Below are positions 34,825-43,541 of a DNA stretch of 64,000 nt, piece by piece. A model generated the notes under the pieces. It was not told the DNA's origin, made no database searches, and saw only the letters and a program-made list of their open reading frames with translations. A program made the position numbers and the translations under genes. The stretch's first letter is position 1, and each line of letters starts with the position of its first letter. The stretch covers positions 37,983 through 101,982 of the forward strand of contig CAKUTA010000007.1 in the NCBI GenBank assembly GCA_934691625.1, given 5' to 3'. This stretch comes from an uncultured Bacteroidales bacterium. GTDB lineage: Bacteria > Bacteroidota > Bacteroidia > Bacteroidales > UBA932.

Positions 34825-36561
34825 TTAGCGAGGATTCTGAGGGATACCTGTCACAAGGATTTCCTTCTTAGGTATCTGATAGCGGAGACGGAGATCGTCA
34901 TACTTAACGACTTCCCATGGCTGACGGCCGGCATATCTGCGGTCGATGTCCTTCTTGTTTCTCTGAAGGTCGAACACACGGAAGCCTTCGAAGCAAAGCT
35001 CGAGACGACGTTCATCCAGAACGACATCAAGGACGCTCTCATATCCACGCTTCCTGTAATTTGAGAGAGTGAACATCGCATCATCAGAAAGTCTGGCACG
35101 TTTTCTTATGATATTCACATCATCTAGAGCTTTCTGATCTTCGCCCAAGTGCGCATAAGCCTCTGCACGGTCAAGAATAAGCTCGCCCCAACGGATAAAT
35201 GCCGGAGATGAGAGGTTTGTAAGCTGGCCTTCCTGGCAAGAGAACTTCTTCATATAGTTGAGCGGATAGACATTTCCGCCACCGCCGATACGGCATCCGA
35301 GAGAATCAGTAACAGTAACATACTGCTTATTGCCTTCGTGGGTCGTAATATAGTATTTCTTGTAGGTATTGACAATCTCGGTTTCTACCTCGTGAGTCAT
35401 AGAGCGCTCCTTTTCTCCTTCAAACCAGTATTCAGTGCAAGTCCACTTGCCTGTAGCCTTATTGAAGACCGGATTACGGTCAATGTTGTTCTCATAGTGT
35501 GAATCCCCTGTCGGAATCGGCCAATAAATCATCTGCGCACCTGTTTTAGACTTATGCATCTGATCTAGCATCGTAAGGCGCTGATCCTCAGGATATCTTC
35601 CGAAGAGGTCGAGAAGAGGCTGCGACCAGTAGATCTCCGCCCATCCTGAACCGTCACCAGGGTCTCCCTGACACCAGTACATTGAACCGAGAACCGCAGA
35701 CTGTCCTGCGATATCCGTGGTATTGTCAATGAGACCACAACACCATAAGACCTCCCCGGATTCCTTGGTGAACTGGAAAAGGTGCTCATAGTCAGGGTCA
35801 AGCATCGAAGAAGCATCTGCGCCACCGAGCATCTCATTCACCATATTTATACAGTCCTCATTACGTCCCTCATAAAGATACAGACGAGCGAGAAGACCCT
35901 GTGCAGTGGCTTTGCTGATGTAGCTGTTGTTGCCACGTCTCGTGCCGCCGTCCATACATTTCACAGCCTCTTTCAGATCTGCCTCCACCTGGTCATAGAC
36001 CTGTTTTACTGTAGCACGGGTCGTACCACTTTCTCCTGTATTGATAATCACACCAGGCTCCGAGCCATCGCTCCATACATAAGGGAAACTGAAAACCTGG
36101 CAGAGATTCATGTGTGCAAAAGCCCTCATCACAAGGTTCTCACCCTTGATATGGCGAAGCTCCGCATCAGGCGTATCGTCAGAAATCATATTGATAAGCA
36201 CAGATGTGGCATAGCATATCTTGTATGATATGAACCAGAAGTATTCGGTATTGGTATCTGTAGCTGAATCATCGAGAGTTGCGTCGAGGAACAGAGGGTC
36301 TGTACTCTTTCCCGACATCAAGGTATTGTCACCCTTAAACTCGTTGAGCTGAAAAAAGTGACGGACATAAGTGTTGCCGACGGTAAAGAATCCGCCATAG
36401 TCCAGCGCCGCTTTGAAAAGGGCGTAGTTTCCGTCAGTGGCAACTCCTGCATTCTCTACATTCTGCATATTTCCGGATGAGACCTTGTCATACGGGAAGA
36501 ATTCAAGATTGCAGGAAACAGCTGTGAACAGTGCAACAATCAGCAATATATATTTTCTCAT
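34825..36561 (-). CDS. SusD/RagB-like surface lipoprotein (upstream module)
   Basis: 578 residues from ATG 36561 (MRKYILLIV); the open frame continues upstream into the SusC gene but the lipoprotein signal fixes this start. Lipobox TAVSC. Features: FFPYDKVSSGN, GENLVMRAFAHMNLCQVFSFPYVW (about 139-162), VYDQVEADLKEAVKCM, ISKATAQGLLARLYLYEGR, FIRWGELILDRAEAYAHLGE (about 460-479), DEERRLELC-type segment (VVLDERRLELCFEGFRVFDLQRNKKDI), and a final KKEILVTGIPQNPR. It pairs with the SusC at 36572 (10-base gap) as the glycan-binding lid. Confidence 0.95.
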   Translation of the reverse strand: MRKYILLIVALFTAVSCNLEFFPYDKVSSGNMQNVENAGVATDGNYALFKAALDYGGFFTVGNTYVRHFFQLNEFKGDNTLMSGKSTDPLFLDATLDDSATDTNTEYFWFISYKICYATSVLINMISDDTPDAELRHIKGENLVMRAFAHMNLCQVFSFPYVWSDGSEPGVIINTGESGTTRATVKQVYDQVEADLKEAVKCMDGGTRRGNNSYISKATAQGLLARLYLYEGRNEDCINMVNEMLGGADASSMLDPDYEHLFQFTKESGEVLWCCGLIDNTTDIAGQSAVLGSMYWCQGDPGDGSGWAEIYWSQPLLDLFGRYPEDQRLTMLDQMHKSKTGAQMIYWPIPTGDSHYENNIDRNPVFNKATGKWTCTEYWFEGEKERSMTHEVETEIVNTYKKYYITTHEGNKQYVTVTDSLGCRIGGGGNVYPLNYMKKFSCQEGQLTNLSSPAFIRWGELILDRAEAYAHLGEDQKALDDVNIIRKRARLSDDAMFTLSNYRKRGYESVLDVVLDERRLELCFEGFRVFDLQRNKKDIDRRYAGRQPWEVVKYDDLRLRYQIPKKEILVTGIPQNPR

Positions 36562-36571
36562 AACTGCTTCA

Positions 36572-39553
36572 TTAAAATTTAACGTCAACTCCAAAAGAGA
36601 ATACGCGGGACACCGGATAGTTGTAGCTGAAGAGTCCCTTGACACCCACCTCAGGATCCATTCCGGAGAATCTGGTGAAAGTGTAGAGATTATCACCTGA
36701 AACGAAGAACTTGACGCTCTGCATACGCAGCTTCTTGACAATATTCGCAGGAAGAGGGTAGCTGATAGTCACATTCTTGATACGCAGATAGCTGCCGTCC
36801 TCGAGATAACGTGAAGTAACCTCGTTTGAAAGGCGGTTCCCACCGAGCCTTGCACGCGGATGCGTCGCCTTGTCTCCGGCCTTCTGCCAGCGGCTCCATC
36901 CGAGGCCATTGTCAATGGACATAAAGTTGTAGTCGATGTAGGCACCATCCGAGTCCACATAACGGCGAGAGTCATTGAAAACTTTATTGCCATAGTTAAA
37001 CTGGAGGTTCGCGCTGATTTCGATGCCATAGACATTGAACGTATTGAGCAGTCCTCCGACAAGTTTAGGCTGCGAATTACCCACAATCTGGTTGTCATTG
37101 GTCAAATCGAGTTTGTTCGTAGGCTCGGTGCCTATGACATTGCCGTTCTCATCCTTGATCAGGTGTTCCCAAAGAGGGTCGCCTGTCTCCGGATCAACGC
37201 CAAGCCACTTCGGCATATACCAGCTGTAAAGCGCCTCACCCTCGCGGTAAATCTGATTACCCTGTGAGCTGGAAACCATAATATCCTCGTGTTCAGGAAG
37301 ATAAACGACCATATTCTTGTTATGCCCGAGATTGAGGGTGGTGGTCCACTTGAAGTTCTTACGGTTGAAGTTGTTGGAAGTCAATGTAAGTTCCACTCCC
37401 TTGTTGCTCACCTTGCCGACATTCTCTGTCCTGCGTGAAAATCCCGAACTGAGAGCAAGAGGGACATCGAGGAGAAGATCCTTATTGAGGTTACTGTAAA
37501 CGTCAATGTTGAGTGTGAGGAAATTTCGGAATGAAATATCGACTCCGAGATTTCTCATCACAGCTGTCTCCCAATGAAGGTAAGGATTGGCTACCGTCTC
37601 CGGATAAGCACCCTGAACCCCTTGATACTGAAGCCTTTCATTAAATCCATAAATATCCAGATACTTGTAGTTTCCGATATTGGAATTACCGGTAAGACCG
37701 TAGCTTGCCCTGAGCTTGAGGAAAGAAATAACGTCCTGCGACTTCATGAAATCCTCATTGGATATGAGCCAGGCGAATGAGCCTGCCGGGAAGTAGCCGA
37801 CCTTGTTCTTCGGCGCGAAAACTGAAGACGCATCTGCACGGAACGTGGCATTGAAGAAGTAACGCTCCTTGTAGGAGTACTGTGCCTGGGCGAAAAGGGA
37901 CCATGAGGCAGCCTCAGTCTTGGTGCCGTAGATGTTCTCAGGTTTAGTGCCGTTGAGAACCTGCATCCCATTCTTGAGTCCGGATGTGATGACATTCATA
38001 TACTCGGAACTGCTGCGTCCATACTCGTGACCGAGAAGGGCATTGACACTATGGACATTCTTGAACACCTTATTGAATTTAAGGATATTGGTGGTTCCGA
38101 AAGAATGTCCCCAAGAAAGCCCCTGACTTATCTGACCGTCAGGCCAGCTCTTGCTTTTTGCCTCCGGTGTGATGACGCTCTTGTAGAAAGAATCGTCTGT
38201 GGAGTAACGGTTTGTCGTAGAGATAGAGAGATAATCCGTGATATCCCAGGAAAGGCGGAAATCACCGATTAAGCTCTTTGCGGTTGAATATGGATTAGGA
38301 TTCATTGACGAAGCAAAGAGCGGGTTGGTCGCCTCACGGCCATACCAGGTCTTGCCGTTGTCCGGGCGGACAGCAGAGTCAATGTATATGTATTTTCCGG
38401 TACGCTCATCGTAAGGATTGTTCCACGGAAGCTGGTAGTAGCAGCTCAGCCCATGGCCGGTAATTGACTTGGACTGGGTGTAGTTCACACGCGCCGTGAG
38501 GTTCACGCCCTTGGCAATCTCTGCGCCCACTTCCACCTTGCCGGAAAGCCTGTTGTATCTGGATTCACGCTGTGTACCACTCTCATCATACCAGTCCAGG
38601 CTGGTGAGGAAGCTGATTTTCTTGATGTTGGCAGAAGCTGAAGCATAATAGTTCTGGCTCACGCCCAATCGGCGTGCATCATCAAGCCAATCGAAATTCT
38701 GGTCACGAAGTTCCTCCGGATAAGCTCTCATCGAAGCTTTGGAAAGAATTGAAGAATAGAAGTCGTAGAGCTCACTTGCATCGAGAACGCGGAAACGACC
38801 TGTAAGAAGCTGCTTGAGACCTACTTGAGCCTTGAAGTTCACTACCGGCTCCTGTCCTGCTTTAGCATGTTTTGTAGTAACGACTATCACACCTCCGGAA
38901 CCGGAAGCTCCATAAATACCTGTAGAACCGGCATCTTTCAGAACTGTAATGCTCTCGACATCATTAGGGTTAAATGTACCGCCAGCCACGCCATCCACGA
39001 CATATAGAGGGTCGGAACCGGCTGCAATACTGCCGGTTCCCCTGATCCGGATAGTAGCAGTTGAACCAGGAGCTCCTGATGAGTTGGTAACCTGCACACC
39101 GGCAATCTTGCCCTGAAGCATTGACCCGAGGTCTGGAATAGTAACGTCACGAAGCTTGTCCCCCTGCACAGTGGCGACTGCACTGGAAAGCTCTGCTTTC
39201 TTCATTGAAGAATAGCCGACCATCACGACTTCATCAAGAGTGTTGATATCCGCCTCCATCGCCACATTGACAACAGAACGTCCATCCACATCGACTGAAA
39301 GATCCTTGTAGCCGAGATAGCCGAGAACGAGTGTCGCATCTGGAGCCACATTGATAGTATATTTTCCATCCACGTCAGAGACAACCCCCTTAGTGGTTCC
39401 CCTGACTGCTACACTGACACCTACAAGCGGTTCACCTGTAGCCTTATCCGTGACTTTACCCGACACGTGCTGCTGCGCAAACGCCTCCAAAGAGAAAGAG
39501 AGGAGGCACAAGGTCAGCAATGCACCGAGATTTCTTAACAATAAGGACTTCAT
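36572..39553 (-). CDS. SusC/RagA family TonB-linked outer membrane protein (upstream module)
   Basis: 993 residues. The signal peptide ends EAFAQ. Next are a carboxypeptidase-regulatory-like domain (VSGKVTDKATGEPLVGVSVAV), TonB-box-like DEVVMVGYSS, and the plug with PLYVVDGVAGG and VESITVLKDAGSTGIYGASGSGG. The barrel ends VFSFGVDVKF. The plug motif has GASGSGG where most SusC have GARASNG. It starts 38 bases after the GH109 stop, in line with a single transcript headed by the two glycosidase genes. Confidence 0.95.
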   Translation of the reverse strand: MKSLLLRNLGALLTLCLLSFSLEAFAQQHVSGKVTDKATGEPLVGVSVAVRGTTKGVVSDVDGKYTINVAPDATLVLGYLGYKDLSVDVDGRSVVNVAMEADINTLDEVVMVGYSSMKKAELSSAVATVQGDKLRDVTIPDLGSMLQGKIAGVQVTNSSGAPGSTATIRIRGTGSIAAGSDPLYVVDGVAGGTFNPNDVESITVLKDAGSTGIYGASGSGGVIVVTTKHAKAGQEPVVNFKAQVGLKQLLTGRFRVLDASELYDFYSSILSKASMRAYPEELRDQNFDWLDDARRLGVSQNYYASASANIKKISFLTSLDWYDESGTQRESRYNRLSGKVEVGAEIAKGVNLTARVNYTQSKSITGHGLSCYYQLPWNNPYDERTGKYIYIDSAVRPDNGKTWYGREATNPLFASSMNPNPYSTAKSLIGDFRLSWDITDYLSISTTNRYSTDDSFYKSVITPEAKSKSWPDGQISQGLSWGHSFGTTNILKFNKVFKNVHSVNALLGHEYGRSSSEYMNVITSGLKNGMQVLNGTKPENIYGTKTEAASWSLFAQAQYSYKERYFFNATFRADASSVFAPKNKVGYFPAGSFAWLISNEDFMKSQDVISFLKLRASYGLTGNSNIGNYKYLDIYGFNERLQYQGVQGAYPETVANPYLHWETAVMRNLGVDISFRNFLTLNIDVYSNLNKDLLLDVPLALSSGFSRRTENVGKVSNKGVELTLTSNNFNRKNFKWTTTLNLGHNKNMVVYLPEHEDIMVSSSQGNQIYREGEALYSWYMPKWLGVDPETGDPLWEHLIKDENGNVIGTEPTNKLDLTNDNQIVGNSQPKLVGGLLNTFNVYGIEISANLQFNYGNKVFNDSRRYVDSDGAYIDYNFMSIDNGLGWSRWQKAGDKATHPRARLGGNRLSNEVTSRYLEDGSYLRIKNVTISYPLPANIVKKLRMQSVKFFVSGDNLYTFTRFSGMDPEVGVKGLFSYNYPVSRVFSFGVDVKF

Positions 39554-39591
39554 TTAGCTATTAGTAATTAATAGTGATTATGTGTGTGCTA

Positions 39592-41046
39592 TTATTTCAT
39601 GCTTCCGTCTGCGAATGCGTACTTGAAGCCGTCAATCTTGTTCCATGCTCCACGTGTAAAGTCAGGAACCTCAACCGGTGCATTTCCATTGGCGATAGAG
39701 ATTGCTCCAAGCTCGCCTATACAGCACCATTCTGCCAGGTCATATACGTCCATGTCGAGCGGCAGGCCGTTGTGCAGACAATAGATAAGACGGTAATCCA
39801 TGATGAAGTCCATTCCGCCGTGACCGCCGACCTTCTTGGCAAGTTCCTCGAGGTCTGTGGTGAGAACAGGGTTCTGATACCTGCTTCTGAGACGCTCAAC
39901 CAGCTCCTCAGGAAGTGCTCCGTGAAAGTCAATACGGTCTCTTTCCTCCATATTGGCCTCGCCTTTGCCGTTATATTCATTCACGAACAGGCCCAGCGAG
40001 TCTGCCTGCTCCTTGCTGAGGCTGATCTGCTCGACAGGGTATTTAGCGGCGAATCCGTCAGTACCGACAAGCTGATACATACGGTTGTATGGACGAGGAT
40101 TCATGACATCATGCTCGATGAGGATGGTCTTGCCCTTTTCTGTGCTGATAAGTGTGCTGGTGATATCGCCGTTCTGGAAATCAGGCATATCCTCTCCCTG
40201 GAATCTCTTGACGGACTTGATACCGTTAGGAGACTTGGTGTCCATTGCGACAAGAGTCTTCAGACGGTCACCCCTGTGGATGTTAAGCACCTGGCATACA
40301 GGTCCAAGGCCGTGGGTGGGATATACATCTCCCTTGTGCTTGCTGTTGAAGTCGAGTCTCCAGTTTTTCCAGTAGCCGTCCCAGTAGTCGAGAAGACTGT
40401 GGCAATATGCTCCTTCGGCGTGCATAACCTCTCCGAAGACACCCTTGCGTGCCATCTCGAGAGATGAAAGTTCGAAGAAGTCATAGCAGCAGTTTTCAAG
40501 CATCATACAATGCCTTCTGTTCTTCTCGGCTGCGTTCACAAGAGCCCAGCATTCCTCGAGCGAGGTCGCTGAAGGCACCTCGCAGGCCACATTCTTGCCG
40601 TTATTAAGAGCCTCGAGTGCAATCGGCGTGTGGCTCTGCCAGTTCGTGCAGATATAGACGAGGTCGATATCCTCCCTCTTGCAGAGTTCCTTATATCCGT
40701 CATCACCTGTATATGTGGATACGCCTTCGATTCCGTTCTCTTTCAGAAAATCCACATTCTTCTGGATTCTGTCCTGCTCAAGATCGCAGAGCGCGACAAT
40801 CTTCGTCCATGGAACTTGAAGATATCTGTAAAGTGCGAATGAGCCTCTTCCGCCAAGGCCGACAAAGCCGATGCGGATAGTATCAATGGCTGGAAGTCTA
40901 AGCCCGAGGACATCCTCCTGTCCTGCAGGACGTGCTGGAATATCAGTTTTGATGACTCTGTCCTGATTATTTGAAGAACAGGAAATCATCGATGCAGCTG
41001 CGACGATAGCCGCAAGTGCCAGTGTTAATGACTTGAAGTGACGCAT
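39592..41046 (-). CDS. GH109-type NAD-dependent glycosidase (Gfo/Idh/MocA fold), putative alpha-N-acetylgalactosaminidase
   Basis: 484 residues with lipobox SMISC. The N-terminal Rossmann domain has IGFVGLGGRGSFAL (Gly-rich NAD loop, about 60-72). It is followed by ICTNWQSHTPIALEAL and NVACEVPSATSLEECW, the place of the usual EKP motif. The second half has YPTHGLGPVCQVLNIHRGDRL and KVGGHGGMDFIMDYRL, both typical of GH109, whose known members cleave terminal alpha-GalNAc by a transient NAD-dependent oxidation. GalNAc specificity is inferred from the family. It follows GH20 in the same direction (161-base gap) and precedes SusC, so it is likely a periplasmic or surface enzyme of this locus. Confidence 0.9.
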   Translation of the reverse strand: MRHFKSLTLALAAIVAAASMISCSSNNQDRVIKTDIPARPAGQEDVLGLRLPAIDTIRIGFVGLGGRGSFALYRYLQVPWTKIVALCDLEQDRIQKNVDFLKENGIEGVSTYTGDDGYKELCKREDIDLVYICTNWQSHTPIALEALNNGKNVACEVPSATSLEECWALVNAAEKNRRHCMMLENCCYDFFELSSLEMARKGVFGEVMHAEGAYCHSLLDYWDGYWKNWRLDFNSKHKGDVYPTHGLGPVCQVLNIHRGDRLKTLVAMDTKSPNGIKSVKRFQGEDMPDFQNGDITSTLISTEKGKTILIEHDVMNPRPYNRMYQLVGTDGFAAKYPVEQISLSKEQADSLGLFVNEYNGKGEANMEERDRIDFHGALPEELVERLRSRYQNPVLTTDLEELAKKVGGHGGMDFIMDYRLIYCLHNGLPLDMDVYDLAEWCCIGELGAISIANGNAPVEVPDFTRGAWNKIDGFKYAFADGSMK

Positions 41047-41207
41047 ATTATTTATATAATGGTATTTACATCGTTCCCTGCTAAATCGCTTTAATAATCC
41101 GGAAGTCTAGAACCGCTATAAAAAGCGTCTGCATACAGCCTGAACGTCAAATCCATTCCGGCAAGCGATATTTATGTTCAGATTATATTAGAAGAGTAGT
41201 GTATAGT

Positions 41208-42911
41208 TCAGCCTCTTGAATCAAGGTACTCTTCAAGTTCTTCCTGTGTTCTGGCCGGCTGTTCGTTTTCAGGGAGTCCTACTATGCCCCATGCATACTT
41301 GCAGTATGTATAGCCCATCTTCTCATACATCTTGGCGGAGTGGTCGAGAGCCTTGCGGAAACGTGCATAGTCCTTGTCATCCTGCCGGCACCACTGCACT
41401 TCGCTCAATGCGGCGAGCCTAGGAAGGAGCATATATTCAAGGTACTCGTCCGTACCGATGTATTCAGTCCAAAGATTAGCCTGAACCCCCAATATCCTGG
41501 GTTTTCCGTATTCAGGAACTCCGTCATACGGTTCATAGGAATAGACATTCTCTACAGGAAGGTATGCACCGATGGAGAACGGCTCCCTGTCCTGCTCATG
41601 TGACTGGTAGCGGTCAATATACATGTAGCCGCGAGGACTCATGATGGCATTGTAGTTCCATAGGCGCTGATCCACATTCTCGCCTGTGCCTTTCCATGTC
41701 ATCACAGTGGCACCGTCAGCGAGGTCGCCTTCCAGAATCTCCTCCCAGCCGATAATCTTGCGACCATGCTCATTGAGGAATTTCTGGATACGCGCAGTGA
41801 CATAGTTCTGAAGATACTGGCCCGCAGTATGTCCGTCGTGATCATAGAGCCTTAGCTCCTTCATTCTCTGACGGCATCTCGGGCAGGCATTCCACCTGTC
41901 CTTCGGCACTTCATCGCCACCTATATTGATATATTCAGACGGGAAAATGTCCATCATCTCAGTAAGGACGTCCTCGAGGAACCTGAATGTCTCCTCCTTG
42001 CCCACGCAGAGGACATCTTTCTTGACGCCCCATGTATTGGCGACTTCATAAGGACCGCCTGTGCATCCGAGTTCCGGATAAGCGGCAAGAGCGCTGAGCA
42101 TGTGTCCAGGGAGGTCGAGCTCCGGTATCACAGTGATACCTCTCTTCGCGGCATAATCCACGACATCACGCATCTGCTCCTGCGTATAGAAACCGCCGTG
42201 GTCTTCCGGTCTGAGATGTTCAGGATTATAGTCAATCTGGGTTCCATGACGGACGGAACCGATTTCTGTAAGTCTAGGATATTTCTTGACTTCCATTCTC
42301 CAGCCCTGATCTTCTGTCAGGTGCCAGTGGAAGACATTCTCCTTATATATGGACATGATGTCCAGGCACTTCTTGATTTCATCGACGCTGTAGAAATGAC
42401 GGCCGACATCGATGAGAACGCCTCTGTATGAAAATCTTGGAGAATCTTCGATTTTTCCGCACGGAAGGACAAAGTCGGCTTTCGCCTTCTCCTTTCCGTA
42501 GAACTCGACAGGCAGCATCTGACCTATCGTCTGTAATGCATAGATGAACCCGTTATAAGAATTGGCCTTGACAATGGCCTCATTCGGGCTGATTTCGAGT
42601 GTGTATTGTTCGTTTTTTAGGGTAGTATCAGGCTGGAATTTCAGGCATTTACGCCCCCCCCCCATTGATTTCATGAAGTTCGCTTTTCCTGTAACAGCAC
42701 CAAGGTGCGCAGCAAATTCCTTGACCGCATCCCAGGTCATCGGGTCAATGTCCGGGGATACTACCATGTCTGCGCCGGAGAGGTTAAACACCCCATCTGC
42801 AAGTTCCACTTTGGCCGGCTCCGGTATCACGCTAAAAGGCTGCGCCACCGGTCCGCGACAAGCTACAGAGACCAAAGCTATAGACAATACATGAAAAAAA
42901 TTGGTTTTCAT
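41208..42911 (-). CDS. GH20 beta-N-acetylhexosaminidase
   Basis: 567 residues with a signal peptide or lipoprotein signal (VSVAC). The N-terminal GH20b domain covers about 25-155. The catalytic TIM barrel begins SPRFSYRGVLIDVGRHFYSVDEIKK and has ENVFHWHLTEDQGWRMEVKKYPRL, VIPELDLPGHMLSALAAYPEL, and the catalytic pair in YINIGGDEVPKDRW (Asp333-Glu334). It ends VQWCRQDDKDYARF. The family releases terminal beta-GlcNAc or beta-GalNAc. It is the first gene of the - strand run, with a likely promoter upstream. A run of ten G on the coding strand (42654-42663) encodes Met83-Gly84-86; as read it is in frame, but a slip would stop translation early. Confidence 0.93.
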   Translation of the reverse strand: MKTNFFHVLSIALVSVACRGPVAQPFSVIPEPAKVELADGVFNLSGADMVVSPDIDPMTWDAVKEFAAHLGAVTGKANFMKSMGGGRKCLKFQPDTTLKNEQYTLEISPNEAIVKANSYNGFIYALQTIGQMLPVEFYGKEKAKADFVLPCGKIEDSPRFSYRGVLIDVGRHFYSVDEIKKCLDIMSIYKENVFHWHLTEDQGWRMEVKKYPRLTEIGSVRHGTQIDYNPEHLRPEDHGGFYTQEQMRDVVDYAAKRGITVIPELDLPGHMLSALAAYPELGCTGGPYEVANTWGVKKDVLCVGKEETFRFLEDVLTEMMDIFPSEYINIGGDEVPKDRWNACPRCRQRMKELRLYDHDGHTAGQYLQNYVTARIQKFLNEHGRKIIGWEEILEGDLADGATVMTWKGTGENVDQRLWNYNAIMSPRGYMYIDRYQSHEQDREPFSIGAYLPVENVYSYEPYDGVPEYGKPRILGVQANLWTEYIGTDEYLEYMLLPRLAALSEVQWCRQDDKDYARFRKALDHSAKMYEKMGYTYCKYAWGIVGLPENEQPARTQEELEEYLDSRG

Positions 42912-42947
42912 CTTGTGTTAAAAACTAAGTTGTGTCAAACGGAATTG

Positions 42948-42978
42948 CTAAAATAGAGATAATCCATGACAGATGCAA
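42948..42978 (-). promoter_or_regulatory. Probable promoter of the GH20-led gene run
   Basis: On the minus strand, TTG (42976-42978), 20 bases, then TATTTTAG (42948-42955), one mismatch from TAnnTTTG. The leader to the GH20 ATG is about 37 bases plus the -7 spacing. It is the only good -33/-7 pair I see at the head of this run. Confidence 0.45.
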
Positions 42979-42996
42979 GAGTTTCTCGACTTTTTT

Positions 42997-43147
42997 AGAA
43001 GCTGTTTAAATTTTATGAAGAATTTTCGAGGAGAGTTTTTTCGGGATTCCGAAAAGGATAGCAGGAGCTATCTGACTGAGGAAGGCCGGGAAAACTATTC
43101 CGGAAAGGCCTCATAAAAAACTTTTCGACATAAATTAAACAGCTTCT
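42997..43147. mobile_element. MITE-like folded element with terminal inverted repeats
   Basis: About 151 bases. Termini AGAAGCTGTTT (42997-43007) and AAACAGCTTCT (43137-43147) are perfect 11-base inverted repeats, extending to about 19-21 bases with a two-base indel. Inside are three short hairpins: TTTTCGG/CCGAAAA (43038-43055), GATAGC/GCTATC (43057-43072) and AGGCC/GGCCT (43083-43111), closed by complementary outer arms, so the whole folds like a cloverleaf. No frame codes for a transposase. A non-autonomous element or a structured RNA would both fit. It lies between the GH20 promoter and the DUF4491 gene. Confidence 0.6.
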
Positions 43148-43178
43148 TAGCACTTCCTTAGCAGCCTTTCACGCTTGC

Positions 43179-43214
43179 GGCATTTCATCGCTTCCCGGCA
43201 TTTCATCGCTTCCC
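43179..43214. repeat. Tandem duplication of 18 bases
   Basis: Two exact adjacent copies of an 18-base unit starting GGCATTTCATCG, at 43179-43196 and 43197-43214. The second copy contains the stop codon of the DUF4491 gene. It looks like a recent slippage or repair event. Confidence 0.75.
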
Positions 43215-43520
43215 GGCACGCAGACGTTCATAGTAGGCATGACGTGCAGGATTCTCAGGAAACCAGCCTTTCAGAACCCGCTTTTCCTGCTCGATGACCT
43301 CCCCAATGCCCCAGAAAAAGGAGAAGGCTCCGGCTCCGAAGATTGTAGAGAGTGTCGTGTCCTCCAATGCCAGCGATATGACGGCAAGCACAATGCCGAC
43401 GGAAAGAAAGCCCCACCATGATTTTTTACCTATATAATATTCTGCCTTGATTACCAGGGGATGGCAGAGCCCGATTATGAGGAACGTTGCCGCCCCTGTT
43501 ATTATTCCGTTGAAATGCAT
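43203..43520 (-). CDS. DUF4491 family small membrane protein
   Basis: 105 residues. Three hydrophobic segments: GIITGAATFLIIGLCHPLVI, WWGFLSVGIVLAVISLAL and IFGAGAFSFFWGIGEV. The conserved end is EQEKRVLKGWFPENPARHAYY, the signature of DUF4491. Function unknown. It is the third gene after the hemerythrin and LuxR genes in the same direction (21-base gap to the latter). Its stop falls in the tandem 18-base duplication. Confidence 0.8.
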   Translation of the reverse strand: MHFNGIITGAATFLIIGLCHPLVIKAEYYIGKKSWWGFLSVGIVLAVISLALEDTTLSTIFGAGAFSFFWGIGEVIEQEKRVLKGWFPENPARHAYYERLRAGKR

Positions 43521-43541
43521 CTTACTGTTTATAGTGGATTT

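Noticed and set aside
34825..36741. Longer N-terminus of the upstream-module SusD
   Set aside because: The extra 60 residues are a shadow of the SusC 3' end; the lipoprotein signal begins at 36561.
39574..40467. 297-residue + strand frame opposite the GH109 gene
   Set aside because: An antisense shadow; the minus-strand product carries the clear NAD-binding and GH109 motifs.
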